Shown here piece by piece: positions 26,831 through 40,400 of a stretch of 64,000 nt of DNA. Origin of the DNA: Cyanoderma ruficeps (Eukaryota; Chordata; Aves; Passeriformes; Timaliidae); NCBI GenBank assembly GCA_008694505.1, contig VZDJ01007755.1, positions 7,754,399-7,818,398 on the forward strand, in the 5' to 3' direction. The notes beneath the pieces are model-generated. The model ran no database searches. It was given only the letters and a program-made list of their open reading frames with translations, and was not told the DNA's origin. A program made the position numbers and the translations under genes. The number at the start of each line of letters is the position of its first letter. The stretch's first letter is position 1.

Positions 26831-29800
26831 TCACTAAACAGATGCAAAAGAGTGTTAGAAAATGGAGGATTTGTTAGCAGGGGACACAATAATACAGATT
26901 CAGCACCTTTAAATGTTTCATCTTACAATCGTCTATAAGCTTTAACAACAGATTATACTTAAGCCTGAATTCCTAGTCCCATTACTGCATTCATACAAAA
27001 AAATACATAAATAATTTCTAATACAGTCTTGAGTTTTCCCATGTCTCTGCTAACCGGACATTGCACAGGGGTATTTCAAACTAAGACATGGTCAGGGCTC
27101 AGAGAGAAGCAAACAGCCTCCTGGAAGAAAGAGTACCAGGGACAAAAGACATGCATCCAGCTGAGCACTGGAAGGAATGAAAGATATTTGAGACTGGAAA
27201 TAAAACAGTTATAAAAAATAGACTGTTATAAGAAAAAATATCTAAATCAATACCTAAAGCAACTTTGTTTCTTTGGCTCTCATGGTTGTCTTCTCCTGCA
27301 ATGACAAAACAGCAGTAAAAATTCCCACCTCTGAATAATTACATGTGCTGATGTGCTGTCAAATCAATCAAAAGGTCCTAAATGCCCAAGTGGGTGAGCA
27401 TGGTGTCCTCAACCCTTGATAGCAGCCGCCTCTTGCTGCTGCTAACACCAGCCAGGCTGTGTCTTGTTGGGCTGAATGTGGAGGGAAGAAGAGAGTTGTG
27501 GTTGGATGTCAGACTGCTAGGACATGGCAGAGCAGAACTGGTCTCCTCCAGCTCCCTCTTCAATCTCTTCCACACCTGACGGTGTCAGCAGTTTCCCTGT
27601 ATTTGCTCCACAAACGCCATTCTAAGCAGCAGTGACAGACACATGTCACTTTCCTGCCACTGCAGGGCTACCCTGCTGCAGGAGGCTGAAACAGACACAC
27701 TGCAACACATTTAGATTAGGATGCAGCAAATTAATTTTGCAAAATTCAGGGGACCTGGCATTGTGGCTCTTGTAAAATTATAAATGAAAATGTGATAGAT
27801 TACAGTCATCGATGTGATGAGGTACAGGCATTATGCAAGTGAATGTACATTAACATTATGTACATTAATATTAACCAAACAGCCCTTATGACACTGGATA
27901 TACAGACTGTGTCTTCACAGAAGCTTACAGGAGGATATAAATATCTACCAGCTACTGATTATCATAAAAATAAACAATTTCTAGAAATTACCAAGGCAAA
28001 CTGAAGAGTGCGTGAGCCTTCTTAACTAAGACACTTGGAGAGCAGTCACAACAAAAATGCAAACTTGTGGGCACATTTAATATTTGAACTCAGGCTAAGT
28101 GTAAAGGAGCAAATACATTTACATATACAAGGTATGAAATGTAGATTAAATTCAAAGCAAGGGCACAGAAAGTATGCCAGAAAAAGATGAAGAAGAATTA
28201 TTGGGGCATTACATTTTATTCTCCTGTTTCTGTCAAAATTGTGCAATAAAGGACAGCTTGAAAAATACAGAGTAAAAACAATCAATTTGGTAGTATATAT
28301 AAGGGAATGTTTATAGTTTATCAAGGTATAAAAGAGAAAATAGCCTCCTGTCAGCTTTGAAATATCCCCTTTCACTTTCAATATCAATATTCATCATTAA
28401 AATCACTGGTCCCCAAATCCAGGGATTGAAACTGTTCTGATATCCTTATATTTGTTTGATCCATCAACCCTCACTACATTAATTGATTTTTATGGGCTGA
28501 CAAAGCATTGAAATTAGTAAGAAAGCTGTTTTCAGGGAGTTTCACAGTGTCAAAACTGCCATGAACAGTGAGGGATAATGCAACATATGGTCACAGTATG
28601 CCTGGGGGCTTGAGGGTGTAGCTGATTCTTCCTCCCCCTGAACAGGTGAAAGATAAATAAGCTACAAAAGATTTTTAATCCGAAGTTCATCAAGTAGCAG
28701 TTTTGTAGTTGAGCATCCATCAGCTCCTCTGCTGAAGGTTTCCAAAATCATGCCTCTCTGAGTCAAGATGTTGTGAAAACACTGCTCCACAAGCAGCATA
28801 TTGATGTAACTGATGCTCCTTTCTTGCTCTGGCTGGTTGCTCTTTGTCTTCTAAACACCACCACAAAAATCGTCTGTATCCACATATGCTCCAGCACTTC
28901 ACCTCCACAGCAGTGCTCATGCTGGCTGGCCAGTGCCCCAGAGATGACTGCCAGCTGGCTGATAAAAACCAGGGCTTTCACAGCTGCCCCTGCTTTTTTC
29001 CCTTTTTTTTTTTTTCAGTAATCTCATTCCCTGTTCAATATGCATTCACCAGCCTGCACAGAAAGAGTGAACACATGGTTCGCAAACTTACTCAAAACAA
29101 ATAAATAATCACTTCTCCTTCCTTTGTTTAGAAACCCAAGCTAACACTACTAGAAGTGATTATTGTTTCTTATTTTTTGCTCTCATTGGGCACAATTAGT
29201 CTGACATTTATTTTTCAGGTCCTCCTCTTTGTCATTAGGACAGCCCAAGCAATTCACTCCTTTCTGCTATAGGTAAGTTGGAAAACTCACCTTTACATGT
29301 CTGCCACAAGCCAGAGTGTTAGAAGACAGCACTGTGAGTTGGTGTTTCAATGGCACAGGCTGGCAACACCACTGTGCTGTCCTCAGCTCGCATCCTGAAA
29401 AGTACTTTAATGGACAGTGACTGTTTTAGTGCTGCTGGGGACTGTGAGGAGTGTAAAACATCAATGTGTGATGCACGGAATGAGCTGGAGGGAAATTGAA
29501 TATGCATTTATGTAAGCAGTTGTAAAAGTAACTATTCTATGCAAATGAATGCAAACTATGCAGCAGGGGCAGAATCTGACAGAAATTGAGAAGGGGAGAG
29601 GGAGTGTAAAAATTTCAGACTAGAAAAGCTTGAGAACTGTGCAATAGAGCACAGAGCTGGCAGCCTTCACTGTGTGTGGCTCAGCCTGGGAGCGCAGCCG
29701 GTGCTCTGACACAGCAGCTGCCCCTGCAAAGGACCAGCTGCCTACAGGTGAAAGGAGAAAAGCAAACAGTGTTAGGAACATTGGTACTTCCACTGACGCT

Positions 29801-30080
29801 CATGTGACAGGTAACACTGGGAATGTGTGAAAGACAGTGGGCTCACAAAGCAAACACTTGAGTATGGCCAACTGGAACACACACCTGAAAATATGACCGT
29901 ACGTTTATCTTTTCTTCTTGGTAGGGCACATCTGCCTTCATACTCAGTGAATAACCTGGGAAAATGTATGCAGGGGAGATTCAAATAATTTTTACTTGCA
30001 TCTTCTGAAAAAAATTTTATAGTCCCCCTGGCGCAACCCTTGCTCTCCAACAGAATAGTAATTCAAGTTTTAGGAGGCAG
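26831..30080. other. Intergenic DNA, possible octamer-rich patch
   Basis: No gene was recognised. Around 29490-29565 there is a cluster of POU/octamer-like words, including a perfect ATGCAAAT at 29539-29546 and nearby ATATGCATTTATG and ATGCAAAC variants. A T run lies near 29001-29014. The remaining sequence is unremarkable. Confidence 0.45.
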
Positions 30081-30351
30081 TCATAGAATCATGGGATAGT
30101 GTAGGTTGGAAGGGATCAAGATCATTTAGTTCCAACCTCCTTGCCATGGGCAGGGCACCTCCCACTAGATCAGGTTGCTCAAAGCCCCATCCAACCTGTC
30201 CTTGAACTTTTCCAGGGCTGAGATATCAACAACTTCTCTGGGCAACCTATGCCAGTGTCTAACCATTCTCACAGTAAAGAACTTCTTACTAATATCAATT
30301 CTAAATCTGCCTTCCTTCAGCTCATCCTATCACTGTGTGCCCTTGCATAAA
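30081..30351 (-). mobile_element. CR1 LINE fragment, 3' end
   Basis: The plus strand begins TCATAGAATCATGGGATAGT, then 'gtaggttggaagggatcaagatcatttagttccaacctcc' and 'gccatgggcagggcacctcccactagatcaggttgctcaaagcccca', ending near 'cctatcactgtgtgcccttg'. These are standard CR1 3' phrases in reverse complement. The copy is on the minus strand, 5'-truncated and non-coding. The right boundary is approximate. Confidence 0.92.
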
Positions 30352-32536
30352 GGACATGATCATCAGGAAAAAAACCCCAGTTATTTGGATTGTCAAAACC
30401 AAAAATTGTTCATCAGAGTTGAGATCACCTGTACAACTTGAAACCACCTCTAAGTCTCTCCAAGAGACGAATTGTGCTTCAAATCTGTCCTTCTGGCCAT
30501 AGCCTACTTCATCTATAGGCTAATAGACCTATAGAAAGTAATTTTTAGAATAAAATTGTTGTAATAAATAGGTTGAAATTACTTATCCTACAGGCAGTGG
30601 GGCGAGACTCAGATGGTACTTCACACTTACTCTTTTTAATTCCTTGGTTCACAGATAGTGGCATGATCAGTCTTGCTCGTAGGAGGTAGCCAGCATTTGT
30701 GTTGCCTTGCACATCCATCTTTTTTAGGTGGTTGGAGGGGGAGGGGTTATGTTTGTTTGCTTTCATTTAATATTTATTTAAGAACTAAGACAAAGAAATA
30801 GGAGCACAGGTGAATGTTTTCAAGCGCACCTGGGCGGAAACACTGCTGCTCTTATCTTGTTTTGCTGCTGTGTGTGCAGGAAACCTTTCTTTGCGCAAAT
30901 CGCTTCTCAGTTCTCTGCTTTCACTTCACAGAGTTGAATTACATTTTGTGAAAGAGATTCCTAGAAGTTTCTGCAAATACTGAAAACCTGAAATGTAAAA
31001 ACTAAATAATGCCATTACTGTTGGCAGAGTCTCTCATCTCTGTATACCTTCAAATAGTACTATAACCAAAGGTGTCATTTCATTCGAGATGTGCTTCATA
31101 AGAAGGATCAAAACGCTGTTACAGAAACACATATCACAGAACAGAGAGGCTCTAGGGAATCCCTTCATCACTGAATCCTTCCTACAGGGAGTTAAGGTTT
31201 GTCTGGGTATTTACTCCAGTTCATTAAAAAGGTTTTGGCTTTCGTTAGATAATTATTACTAGAAAGATCCAGAGGCAGCTCTACTTATGTAAAAGAGAAG
31301 ATAAGAATAATTGCACAGACATTTGTTTCCCTTTTTCACAATGGAATTAACCCTTCTCACAGTGCAAAAGAGGCCCCAAAGGGCCTAAAATGATGGGAAG
31401 AGAAAGGGTTGTGCTGAACTCAGTGGAAAGAGGAGGGAGAAGCCACTCAGCACGAGGGCACACGATGTACCAGCCAGGGTTTGTGTGGGAAGTTAAACAT
31501 TCTCTACCTTCCCAGTCAGTCTTGGGCCTGGAAGACAATGCATCAGCCTCTTATTTCAGCTTTTAAAGCAAAATATGAAACTCATGACCTCCTCTTCAGT
31601 GCACGTAGAGAGAGACAGCAAAGCTACAAAGAGCAAGTCCTGCATCTATGTGTTATCAGCACTACAGTCTGCATCAACTGCCTTCTAAAGATTCCTCTGC
31701 AAAAGCACATACATCACCGTGGACAAGAGCTAAACTGTGCTGAAGTCCAACCTGGTGGGGGGAACCTGCAGGCTGAACTAGACCAGGACCCCAAATACTG
31801 CCTGGTCACAACAGGCACTGATTTTAATCAGGTGTACAGAGGGTGTCACATGATGAGGACTTTCAGACCAGGACATGCCCACACTCACAGGTGAAATTAG
31901 CACCAGCTGGCATCAGTGACTGTGGAGCATGAGAACAAGGAAATTCACTCATGAAGAAGCTCAGAATAGGCACATGCCTATGACAACAAGGCAAACTGGG
32001 ATGCAGTGGCCTGAGGACCAGCAGAAAGCAAAGGAGAACTCACCATCATAGTGACAAAATGCTGGATCAGGAAATATCCACGACTTTTCCCATCTAGTAT
32101 CTCCTTCTAAAGTCATCTGAGCAATGGATTGAATGGAAGGAAGGAGATCCAGAGAGGCACAGCAGCTGCTCCCAGTAAGGTAGGTGGGCTTGGAAAGGCA
32201 AATCCAACACTGGAAAGTAGCTCCAAGGCCTGATTGTCTCTCTTGTGTGAATTATAAAAGGGATGAAGAAGAGTTTGAAACAAACTGAAATACAGATTTT
32301 TGCTATGTTTATGTATTTTCTTAATCCTTTCAAACATCCTGTATAAAATGAGTTATATCATTCTCAGCAGAAAAAATGTGAACTACTGCATTTGGTCAAC
32401 AGGAGAAAAAACAGGAATTATATTGAGCTTTCCTGGGCCTCAAATTGCTGAGGCACTGAAAAATCTGAATGGATCTTGAGAAAAGATGATAGCATATCTC
32501 TTGTTCAATGAATAATTAATAAAATATTTCACTGAA
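30352..32536. other. Intergenic DNA, no gene seen
   Basis: No coding exon was recognised. A 137-codon plus frame at 31481-31894 has no recognisable domain, and shorter minus-strand frames lie beside it. A Lys/His-rich frame opposite 30545-30766 is likewise treated as chance. Confidence 0.5.
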
Positions 32537-32591
32537 GATTTAATACAGATCAAAAGTCTTTAATACAGATCAAAAGGACTTAATATAGATC
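32537..32591. repeat. 20-bp tandem repeat, 2.7 copies
   Basis: Three successive units start at 32537, 32557 and 32577. The first two share TTTAATACAGATCAAAAG exactly, and the third is a partial, diverged copy (TTAATATAGATC). The array ends where the CR1 copy begins at 32591, so it may have arisen during or after that insertion. Confidence 0.85.
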
Positions 32592-32736
32592 CTGGAGGTG
32601 TTCAAGGCCAGGTTGGATGTGGTCCTGAGCAATCTGATCTAAGTGAATGCCATCCCTGCCCACAGCAGAGAGGTTGAAACTAGGTGGTCTTTAAGGTCCC
32701 TTCCAACCCAAACCGTTCTATGATTTTGTGATTCTA
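32591..32736 (+). mobile_element. CR1 LINE 3' end
   Basis: A plus-strand CR1 tail. It starts with the typical 'ctggaggtgttcaaggccaggttggatg' phrase, passes through 'gaggttgaaactaggtggtctttaaggtcccttccaaccc' and terminates in the diagnostic short repeats TTCTATGATTTTGTGATTCT. It is about 146 bases long, strongly 5'-truncated and non-coding. It is relatively little diverged. Confidence 0.93.
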
Positions 32737-34330
32737 AAACAAGAATTCACAATGTAGAAATGGAAAAATTCAATGTAAGTATGCAATACAAACTGTATAT
32801 GACCTTTCAAGAGTTATTAAAAAGAGAAACTGATATACCTAACATGACAATGGCAACAGTCATATTGAATTTCAAGCAAATACCACGTCACAATGTGTGC
32901 GGATGTTGAGTTTTACAGGCCATTCACTCTGAAGATTTTTCCACATTGCACTGCAGTGTACAATCAAGTGATAGATAATGCCATGTAAACCACAAAGCCT
33001 CAGGGAACAATCGATTATGATTGCCAGTGTCCACATCCCCAAAACCAGGAGACTTTTCAATTACACAGCTTTGTATTAAACATGCAATTGTCTTCCCACT
33101 GCACTCAAAGGACAATTTGCCCATAGTCTGTGGGGTGCTGGCTGGCCTTCTTTTTCTCCAGCTGCCAAGCTGCATTGTTGGATTAAAAAATATACACAAG
33201 AGACTTTCCTAAAAATACTTGTCAGTAAACAACAGCAGCCCTGCCACAAAGATGTTATGCAACTGAGAGTACAAGCCACAATACCGTTTCTGTATTAACA
33301 GGAGGCCAATACACTTAAGTGTCCTAAAAGCACCAAACAAAGTGGAAAGCTTAGTTAGCTGGCCTTGGTTATCTGCACTTGCTGTCCATTCTTCCTTTTG
33401 TTCACACTCTAGTCAAATTGTCATGTTTCCTCTCTCTCCATACTAGTACAGACAAACCTTCTTTGTAGCAGTCCAAATATCTGAACATTTTGGTAATTGC
33501 CAACCTGGACTCACACCTTCTGCTTTCACAGGTCAGCTGATTCTTTCTATGGACAATTTATGTCCAGACAAAGATTTATTTTGCACACTGGTTTTCCCTA
33601 TTTATTTCAGCTTTCTCAGAGGAGTAGTCACAATATTTCCTCCTCTCTGCAGAGCCAGTCCCTGTATTCATGAAACCCTTGGGGTAAGGTTTGCCATCAA
33701 CATCATTTCATTCCTATTGTTTTCAGGTTAAACTGAATGAAGCACAAATATAGCTCAAATCCTCTTTCCCCACAGTTACCCAGGATACATGACTTTGACT
33801 GGAGAATCATCCCACCTCCCTCTCAAACAGAGTGCTGCTTTAGACTCCATTATGGCCCATCATCATTAATTGCTCTGCTCTCTCCTCTTCTGTGGATGCA
33901 GGTCAAGAGACTGACGAAGATTTGAGGCTCCATCAAAACTACTCCAAAGTCCCATATGAGCATTCTCATGCAAAATGCTCCGATGTCATCCAATGCATAT
34001 TTAGCTACCAAAGCTGAAATTACTGGAAGTGATGCTAAAAGAAAGCTTCTTCAGGGTTCTGAGTCACAGAAACCCTCCGGGAATTATTACTAGTGTGTGG
34101 CTGTGGCCAGTCCACCCAGGTTATTTATCCTACCTGCAATGTCTAAGCAACAGTACCTCAAGAAACATGATTTTAGCTCTAGAGATTGATCAAGCTCCTG
34201 CACAATCTCCCAGTGCAAAATCGCCCACCATAAGCATGGAGACCAGCAAAGAAGAAGACAACAGGGAATGAGTATGAGCATTTAAGTAAAAAACCGTTTG
34301 TGACAAGACTGAGTACAACTGGAGTAGATG
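32737..34330. other. Intergenic DNA, no gene seen
   Basis: Unique-looking sequence with frames of up to about 90 codons overlapping on both strands. None has a recognisable domain or an exon-like boundary pair. No repeat was recognised. Confidence 0.5.
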
Positions 34331-34480
34331 GCTCAGAAAAGTTGTGGCAATTCCACCCTGGAGAGTTTAAAAATTTGACTCAACAAAGTCCTGGAGTACC
34401 TGATCCCACTTTGAGCAGGAGTCTGAACCAGACAACATCCAGAGAGACTTCCAGTCCTCATTCTGCTGTGATTCTTTGTT
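34331..34480 (+). mobile_element. Old diverged CR1 LINE 3' end
   Basis: Weak but continuous resemblance to a plus-strand CR1 tail: 'gttgtggcaattccaccctggag', 'ttgagcaggagtctgaaccagacaacatccagagagacttccagtcct', then 'ctgctgtgattctttg' in place of the terminal repeats. Many substitutions separate it from the usual sequence, so it is much older than the copy at 32591. It is non-coding. Confidence 0.75.
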
Positions 34481-37400
34481 CTCAGGCGCACTATTGTGCC
34501 TGGAATGGAGGCTACCTGCATATGAGCAGATGTGCCACAGTAAGATCCAACAGGACTCTTGCTCTTGTCAGCCACTAAAAAAACACTTCCAGTTGTATAC
34601 AAGGAGAGGATACCATGAGCAGCATGGGAAGATACTTTCCTAAAAGACTTCTGATTCCAGTCCCAAACACAATGTAGCATTGAAACTGTTGAGTATAACC
34701 ACTTCTGCAATTTGTTGTAAATCTGAGAAAGGAGCTTTGAAATTAAATATTTCTAACTATTTTCACAACAGAAGCAGTAATGACTTGTTTTCTGTGATGT
34801 TCAGCAGGGATACAGAAGGTATTAATGGTCTGTTAGACTCAAGTGAGACACATCTACTTCATATCTGGTTTTGGTTTTTTACATTCAGTCATAGGACAGT
34901 ATTTAGTCTACAGTCATGACATGACAGCATGTCAGGTGTGATGCTCTCTTCTTGCAAGCACTGCCATCTTTTAACTAAACAAGTATTTTAAGTATTTCTG
35001 GTGTTTCCTTTTATTAGGTTCATGTCTGTGTTCTCCTGGAGGCTTCCTTTCCTCTCTCTTTTATATAATCGCCCCATAAACTATGACACAATGTTGAATA
35101 ATTATATGCAATGCTGAATTCACATAAATCAGCAGAGGAATGTATAACTTATGTGGGTCATTGCAATTTAGTAAATGTCAGGAGCCATTTTTTGTGCTGA
35201 AAATAAGCATTGCAACAACTTTCAGGATTAAAAATCTTTGAAGTGACAACACTGAAAAAGCTTCTAAAGACAATCAATTTGATAAAGAGCAGAACTGATG
35301 AAACTTAAATTTGGGGTTTCTCTGTCTTTCCCCTGTGGATTCTGATGTCTGATAAAGGGTGAACCTCTCAGCAGTTTTATCTACAAGGGGGCCTGTTCTC
35401 CTACGTCTTGTAGGAATTTAAGAGCTAAGAGGTTTCCAAAGTTTTGTTAAAGGAGGTTGAAATTGAGCAAGTTCAAAATATGCACGCACAATAGGACTAC
35501 GCAGATTCTTATTTCCTTCAAAAATCTAGGTATAGAAAAATAGGGTATGAAAGTAAAACATACCTTCAGAAGAAAGGTGGAAAATTATGAGGAGAAACTC
35601 AAAATCTTCATTCTGGGAAAAGAAAACATTACTTAAAAAGGAAAAAAACCAAAATGAAACAAAAATAAAAATGAAACAGAAGCAACCATTCTTGTCCCCA
35701 AAGTAACTTCAACAATACCATGACAGTGTGGCAAAAGAGAGATATCTACACACATTGAAAGCTGATGTGTTTTAAACTTCACTTTGTCTAAGAGCCTGAG
35801 AAGCAAACTGGGAAGACGGGAATGGGGAATTTACAGCACCCTTTGGGGTTTCCATTACCTGGAATGACTTTGCTGCATCCCATTTATTTTGCTTTGTTTT
35901 GAAACAATGAAAGCTCTTGAAGGCCTACTAAGAAATGCAATCACCAGAGTATTTATTGTATTCCATGAGTGCTATTGAGCATGTTTCAAGACAATAGCAA
36001 AAAGTATCTCTCACCATGACAGGCATTCACAAAACACAGAAATAAATAAGACAGCACACTATCAGCAATTACAAATACACAAACGTGCTTTGTCTCACTG
36101 TGATACAAAGGGTCAGGGATCAATGGAAGTCATAAAAAATCTCATTGATTTTGTCAATTTAGTGGTAGGTGGTAAAGCAGAAAAAAATGGGGTGGGGAAA
36201 TTATATAACTGTGTATCTAGCATGTCACATCAAAATGTAACATTACATCTCTATTTTACTCTCTACAATAAATTAGAATTTCACTTTCTGAAGAAAAGTT
36301 GTGGTTTTTACAGAAATAAAATTGTGAGAGGCACACAAAAATAACCCAAAAAAAGATGTTTATGTGATGAAATACAGTTTTAAGGAACATGAATCAGGGC
36401 AATAGCTCACTTTTCTTGCCATGACTTTTACACATTAGTCACTGCCGCAAGGTTTTCATCCCCAAAAATTACATCCCCCCAAATCAGTACACTGAATCAC
36501 AGATCTTTCTGATTTTATTTAGCTGCCCCATAATCATTTGATTTTCTTCATTCAAGTAAAAAACAGATCTGTGACCCATCTGTTAAGTTATAGACCATAA
36601 GTTCCCATCTGTCATCCACGGACCAGTGGTAGTCCCCGGAGCACTCTCTGTCTGTCTGCAGAGAGTTGGCTGCTCTTCTGGTGCTGCCTTCTCCTCATCT
36701 CCAGCTGTTAAATCACATTAAAAGATGGGTTAAAAATGCAGAAGTAAAAAAAGTGAATAACATTACTTTTCCCTGTAAACAACTGCTTTAGCTGCCAAAG
36801 GGATGTTATTCAATTGTGAATGCACAGGGAAGAACCTCAGAGACATCTGCCTTTCTCAGGGACAGTTCTGTGCACCCAGATCCCTGCCAGAATCTGCAGC
36901 AAGGGCTGTGAGAAGTTCCTCCAGAAACTCAGAGCCCACATTCAAGGGTCACACCATTAACTGGTTCACTGCTGATTGCTTCAACAGAAATGTCTACCAC
37001 TTTAGGGAAGAAAGAGCTGGTTTCCCTTGAATAGGCTGGATCAGTTGCTTCCCCCTCAGCTGTTCATTTGGTCCTGCACCCGAAGCACCAGCACAGACCA
37101 CAGCTGAGCAGTCTTGTGACAACTCTCCCATTTCCACAGTTTACAGCCTGGGGCATGAAACATCATTTTCGTTTACTTCAATCTGTTAAACTGACGTAGT
37201 TCAGTAATTGCTACAGATCATACTTCTGGAGATGAGGAACTAGCGGTGCATTTCAGTCATTCCAGTTCATTCTGACCCCACACATGAGGTGACTTTGCCA
37301 ACTACCGACCCCTCATTATGTCTGACAGGCCACGGTGTGGCCACAGCAGCAGTGGTTTCTGTCCCCTTATCCCCTAACCCACCTGCCCAAGGCTCCCAGT

Positions 37401-40400
37401 CCCACCCACACCACAGTTGAACGTGCTCTCCAACCTCCCCACTCACAGCCCAGCATGTGAGTCACTGTGCCACCAGTTCTGGTTTGCTTTTTAAATAGCT
37501 CAGGCCTTTGAATGCCCAATCCCCAACAGATGATCTGCTGGGGTAACTTCTTCAGCTATCACACCAAAATCTGACTGAGATCCTGAAAGCAATAGTACAG
37601 TCCCATTCTGTCTCGCAGACACTTGAACCCATCCTTCCCTTCAGCCAGCACCCTCCAGGCTTTGCACACAATATTGTCATTACAGACGAGGCTGGAAACT
37701 GAGGATGCAAGAACATCTTAACCAATCAATATTTAATTTCACCTGAAAGTACCTGAAGGGAAGATGGCTGTGGCAGTGGATCTGTTAGGAGATTTTACTC
37801 ATATTTAACTCAGTGATGTTTCCCATTTCAATGTGTGCCAAAGTACCTTAAAGACTTCCTGCACACCATGCCAAAGAAATATAGGCAAGAGCCATTGGCA
37901 AAGGCAAGATTTAGGCGTTTGTGGAGTTGGCACATGATGTTTGCTCTCCTCTACACAGGAGAGACTGACACACACGGGTAACCACCTGCAGCCTGCTGCC
38001 TGCCTGAATCTATTTGGGACAGCAGGAGGAGTATTTCTGTGGCCAGCAGCACACCATGGAGAAATATTGCTGACATCCATCATGACTTCTAAAAGCCCAG
38101 CACCAATTTACTGCTGGGTCTGGTGGAAGCATCCTTACACAAACCTCTGGGACAGGGCTTCAGTTCATACATGTGGATTAACACAGAGCTCTGCTGCCAG
38201 TCTTCACAGCAGCAACGTGCCTAAAAACAGGCTGATGTGGGAATACTCTGACACAAAGTAAAACATCCCTTACTTAAGTGCTCACAAAAGTGCTATTTCA
38301 AACTTGACCTTCTCATTCTTGGAGCACACATGCATCCACTTACTGCCTAGTAAAACCAGACCTACTGACTATATTTGAATTATAACATGAGTGCAGATTA
38401 ATATGGCTGTAGGCATACACAGCAATATCTTCTCAGGATCCCGTGTGCCAGGCTCGAGGTTCTTTGGACATTTCAAATTCAGTATGTGTTTTAGCACTTC
38501 ATACAGCTTAATTTTGGATTTATAGAAGCCCAGAATATTCCACACACTGAATATGTTGAGCAATTGCCAGTCCTGCCCTCAGTGTCTCTCAGTTATTCAC
38601 TTGGAACAAAAGGCTGTGCTCTTCCTGGGCTTTATGCTTTGCTAGCCTGGAATGAGCTTTTTGCCAGCCCCTAAAGCCCAAATCTGATCTCATCCAAACT
38701 TTGGGAAAGATGGATCTGGCTCCAAGCCTTTTATTTCAAGGCCATCTTTAATCTAGAGCTAGCAAAGGCTTGGGGGTTTTTATACCAATTCCCTGCTTTC
38801 TCATCAAGCAATGGAGCAAAAAAAAAAAAGGAAAAACTATCTGGGTCCTAGGAATATCATCTTCGCTTTCTTTTGTAAATAGATGATGAACCAATCAGGC
38901 TGTGAATGATAAACAACTGTTTTAAATAGATAAGAAGCAAATAGGCAAAGAGAAAATAAGGTTATTAAGGGATAATACTGGGAAACTGAGTGACATATGA
39001 TTATCTGAACTTCATTTAACTTCAAACTCAGCATTTCTTTTATGCTCACTGTTATAATTTTTCTTTTCCCTTTTGTTCATATTCACTTTCTGGGGACAAA
39101 AAAAAAGCAGAATCAAAATACAGAATTTATCGTGATCTAAAGCAAAAATTAAATTACTCACAAAAAAAAATTAGTACCTTGCCACAGGTCTCCAGGATTA
39201 CATGTAGACACTTTCATGAAGAAGCCAGCAGTGGCTGATACAGGAACAGTTCAGTGCAGTTAAGTCTTGTCCTGTCTTCCTACTTTTGAGACTTGCTCTG
39301 GCTCTGTTCTCTGCTGCCCTGGAACATGGGCAGAGCTAACATGTGGGTTTCTAACCCAATACTGCAGGCACCATTTCAGAAACTTTTGCTTGAAAACACA
39401 AATGTAAAGATAAAAAGTCTCACTTTGATTTTTTTGTTAATTAATAAGATGAAACTTATTTGTGAGACGTATAGGTTCATTTTGCTCTTCATTTCCCCCA
39501 GAATAAACAGGAAATTTGATTAACTGAGATTGTCTTAGCTTCATATGCCTGGTTAGTGAGATCCTCTTTTATCCTCATATATGGGAAGGGCTAAATGCTC
39601 TTCTGGATAGTCTTGCTAGTTTCTGAACACAGGAGGAGAAGGAGAGGAGGACTGATCATGCACCAAAATCCATGGAAGGAGCAGCAATGTGCCTCTCATG
39701 TAGAAGTTGTCTATTTTAAAACTGCTGATCTGCTGCTCCATAACTCTGTTATACACTGCTTCTAGAGGAGCTGACACCACACCTTCACCCAGTTCTCTCT
39801 CCTCTACATTTGGAGACCACAAAATTATCAGGTAGCTTCCATTCAAAAGTACAGAGCACCTTTGCTCTAAATTTTATCACCTTGAGCAAAAAGAAATACT
39901 CATTCTCTCATCCTCCTTGCTGCCCTCACCTTACTCCATAGTGTTTGTCTGTTCAGGGATGAGTAGCTTAAAAGCTCTTTCAATAAAATATTCAGCAGTT
40001 TTCCTATGCATGGTTTCATTCACTTTGCAGTTTTACAGCTACTAATGCTACTGTGGATACCATCCTTTTAAATAATGACTGAAACTATTGTCATTTTACC
40101 CTCAGAAGCTAGCAAGGTTATTTAGTTCTACTGGTTTGTAAATGAATATGCCATTCTTTAACCAAAAAGGGTCTTTATATTGTTTTAAATAGTATTTAAT
40201 CCCAGCAACTAGGAAAGTATAAAAAAAATCCTACTTTTGTACTAAATTAAGGCAAAAGCATCTATGATTTTATGTGCATAGGGCATACAGAGTGATAAAA
40301 TAAGCATCACTTTAGTGCTGATACTTTTCATCAAAAGAATAATTCAATATGGAATGACATCAGCATTCTCACTAAGATTTCTTCGTTAGTTTTTGGCAAA

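Noticed and set aside
31131..31200. Possible further CR1 tail (ATATCACAGAACAGAGAGG)
   Set aside because: Only the first few words resemble CR1 and the continuation does not follow the family.
31481..31894. 137-codon plus frame
   Set aside because: No domain and no ATG-plus-exon structure. Treated as chance.
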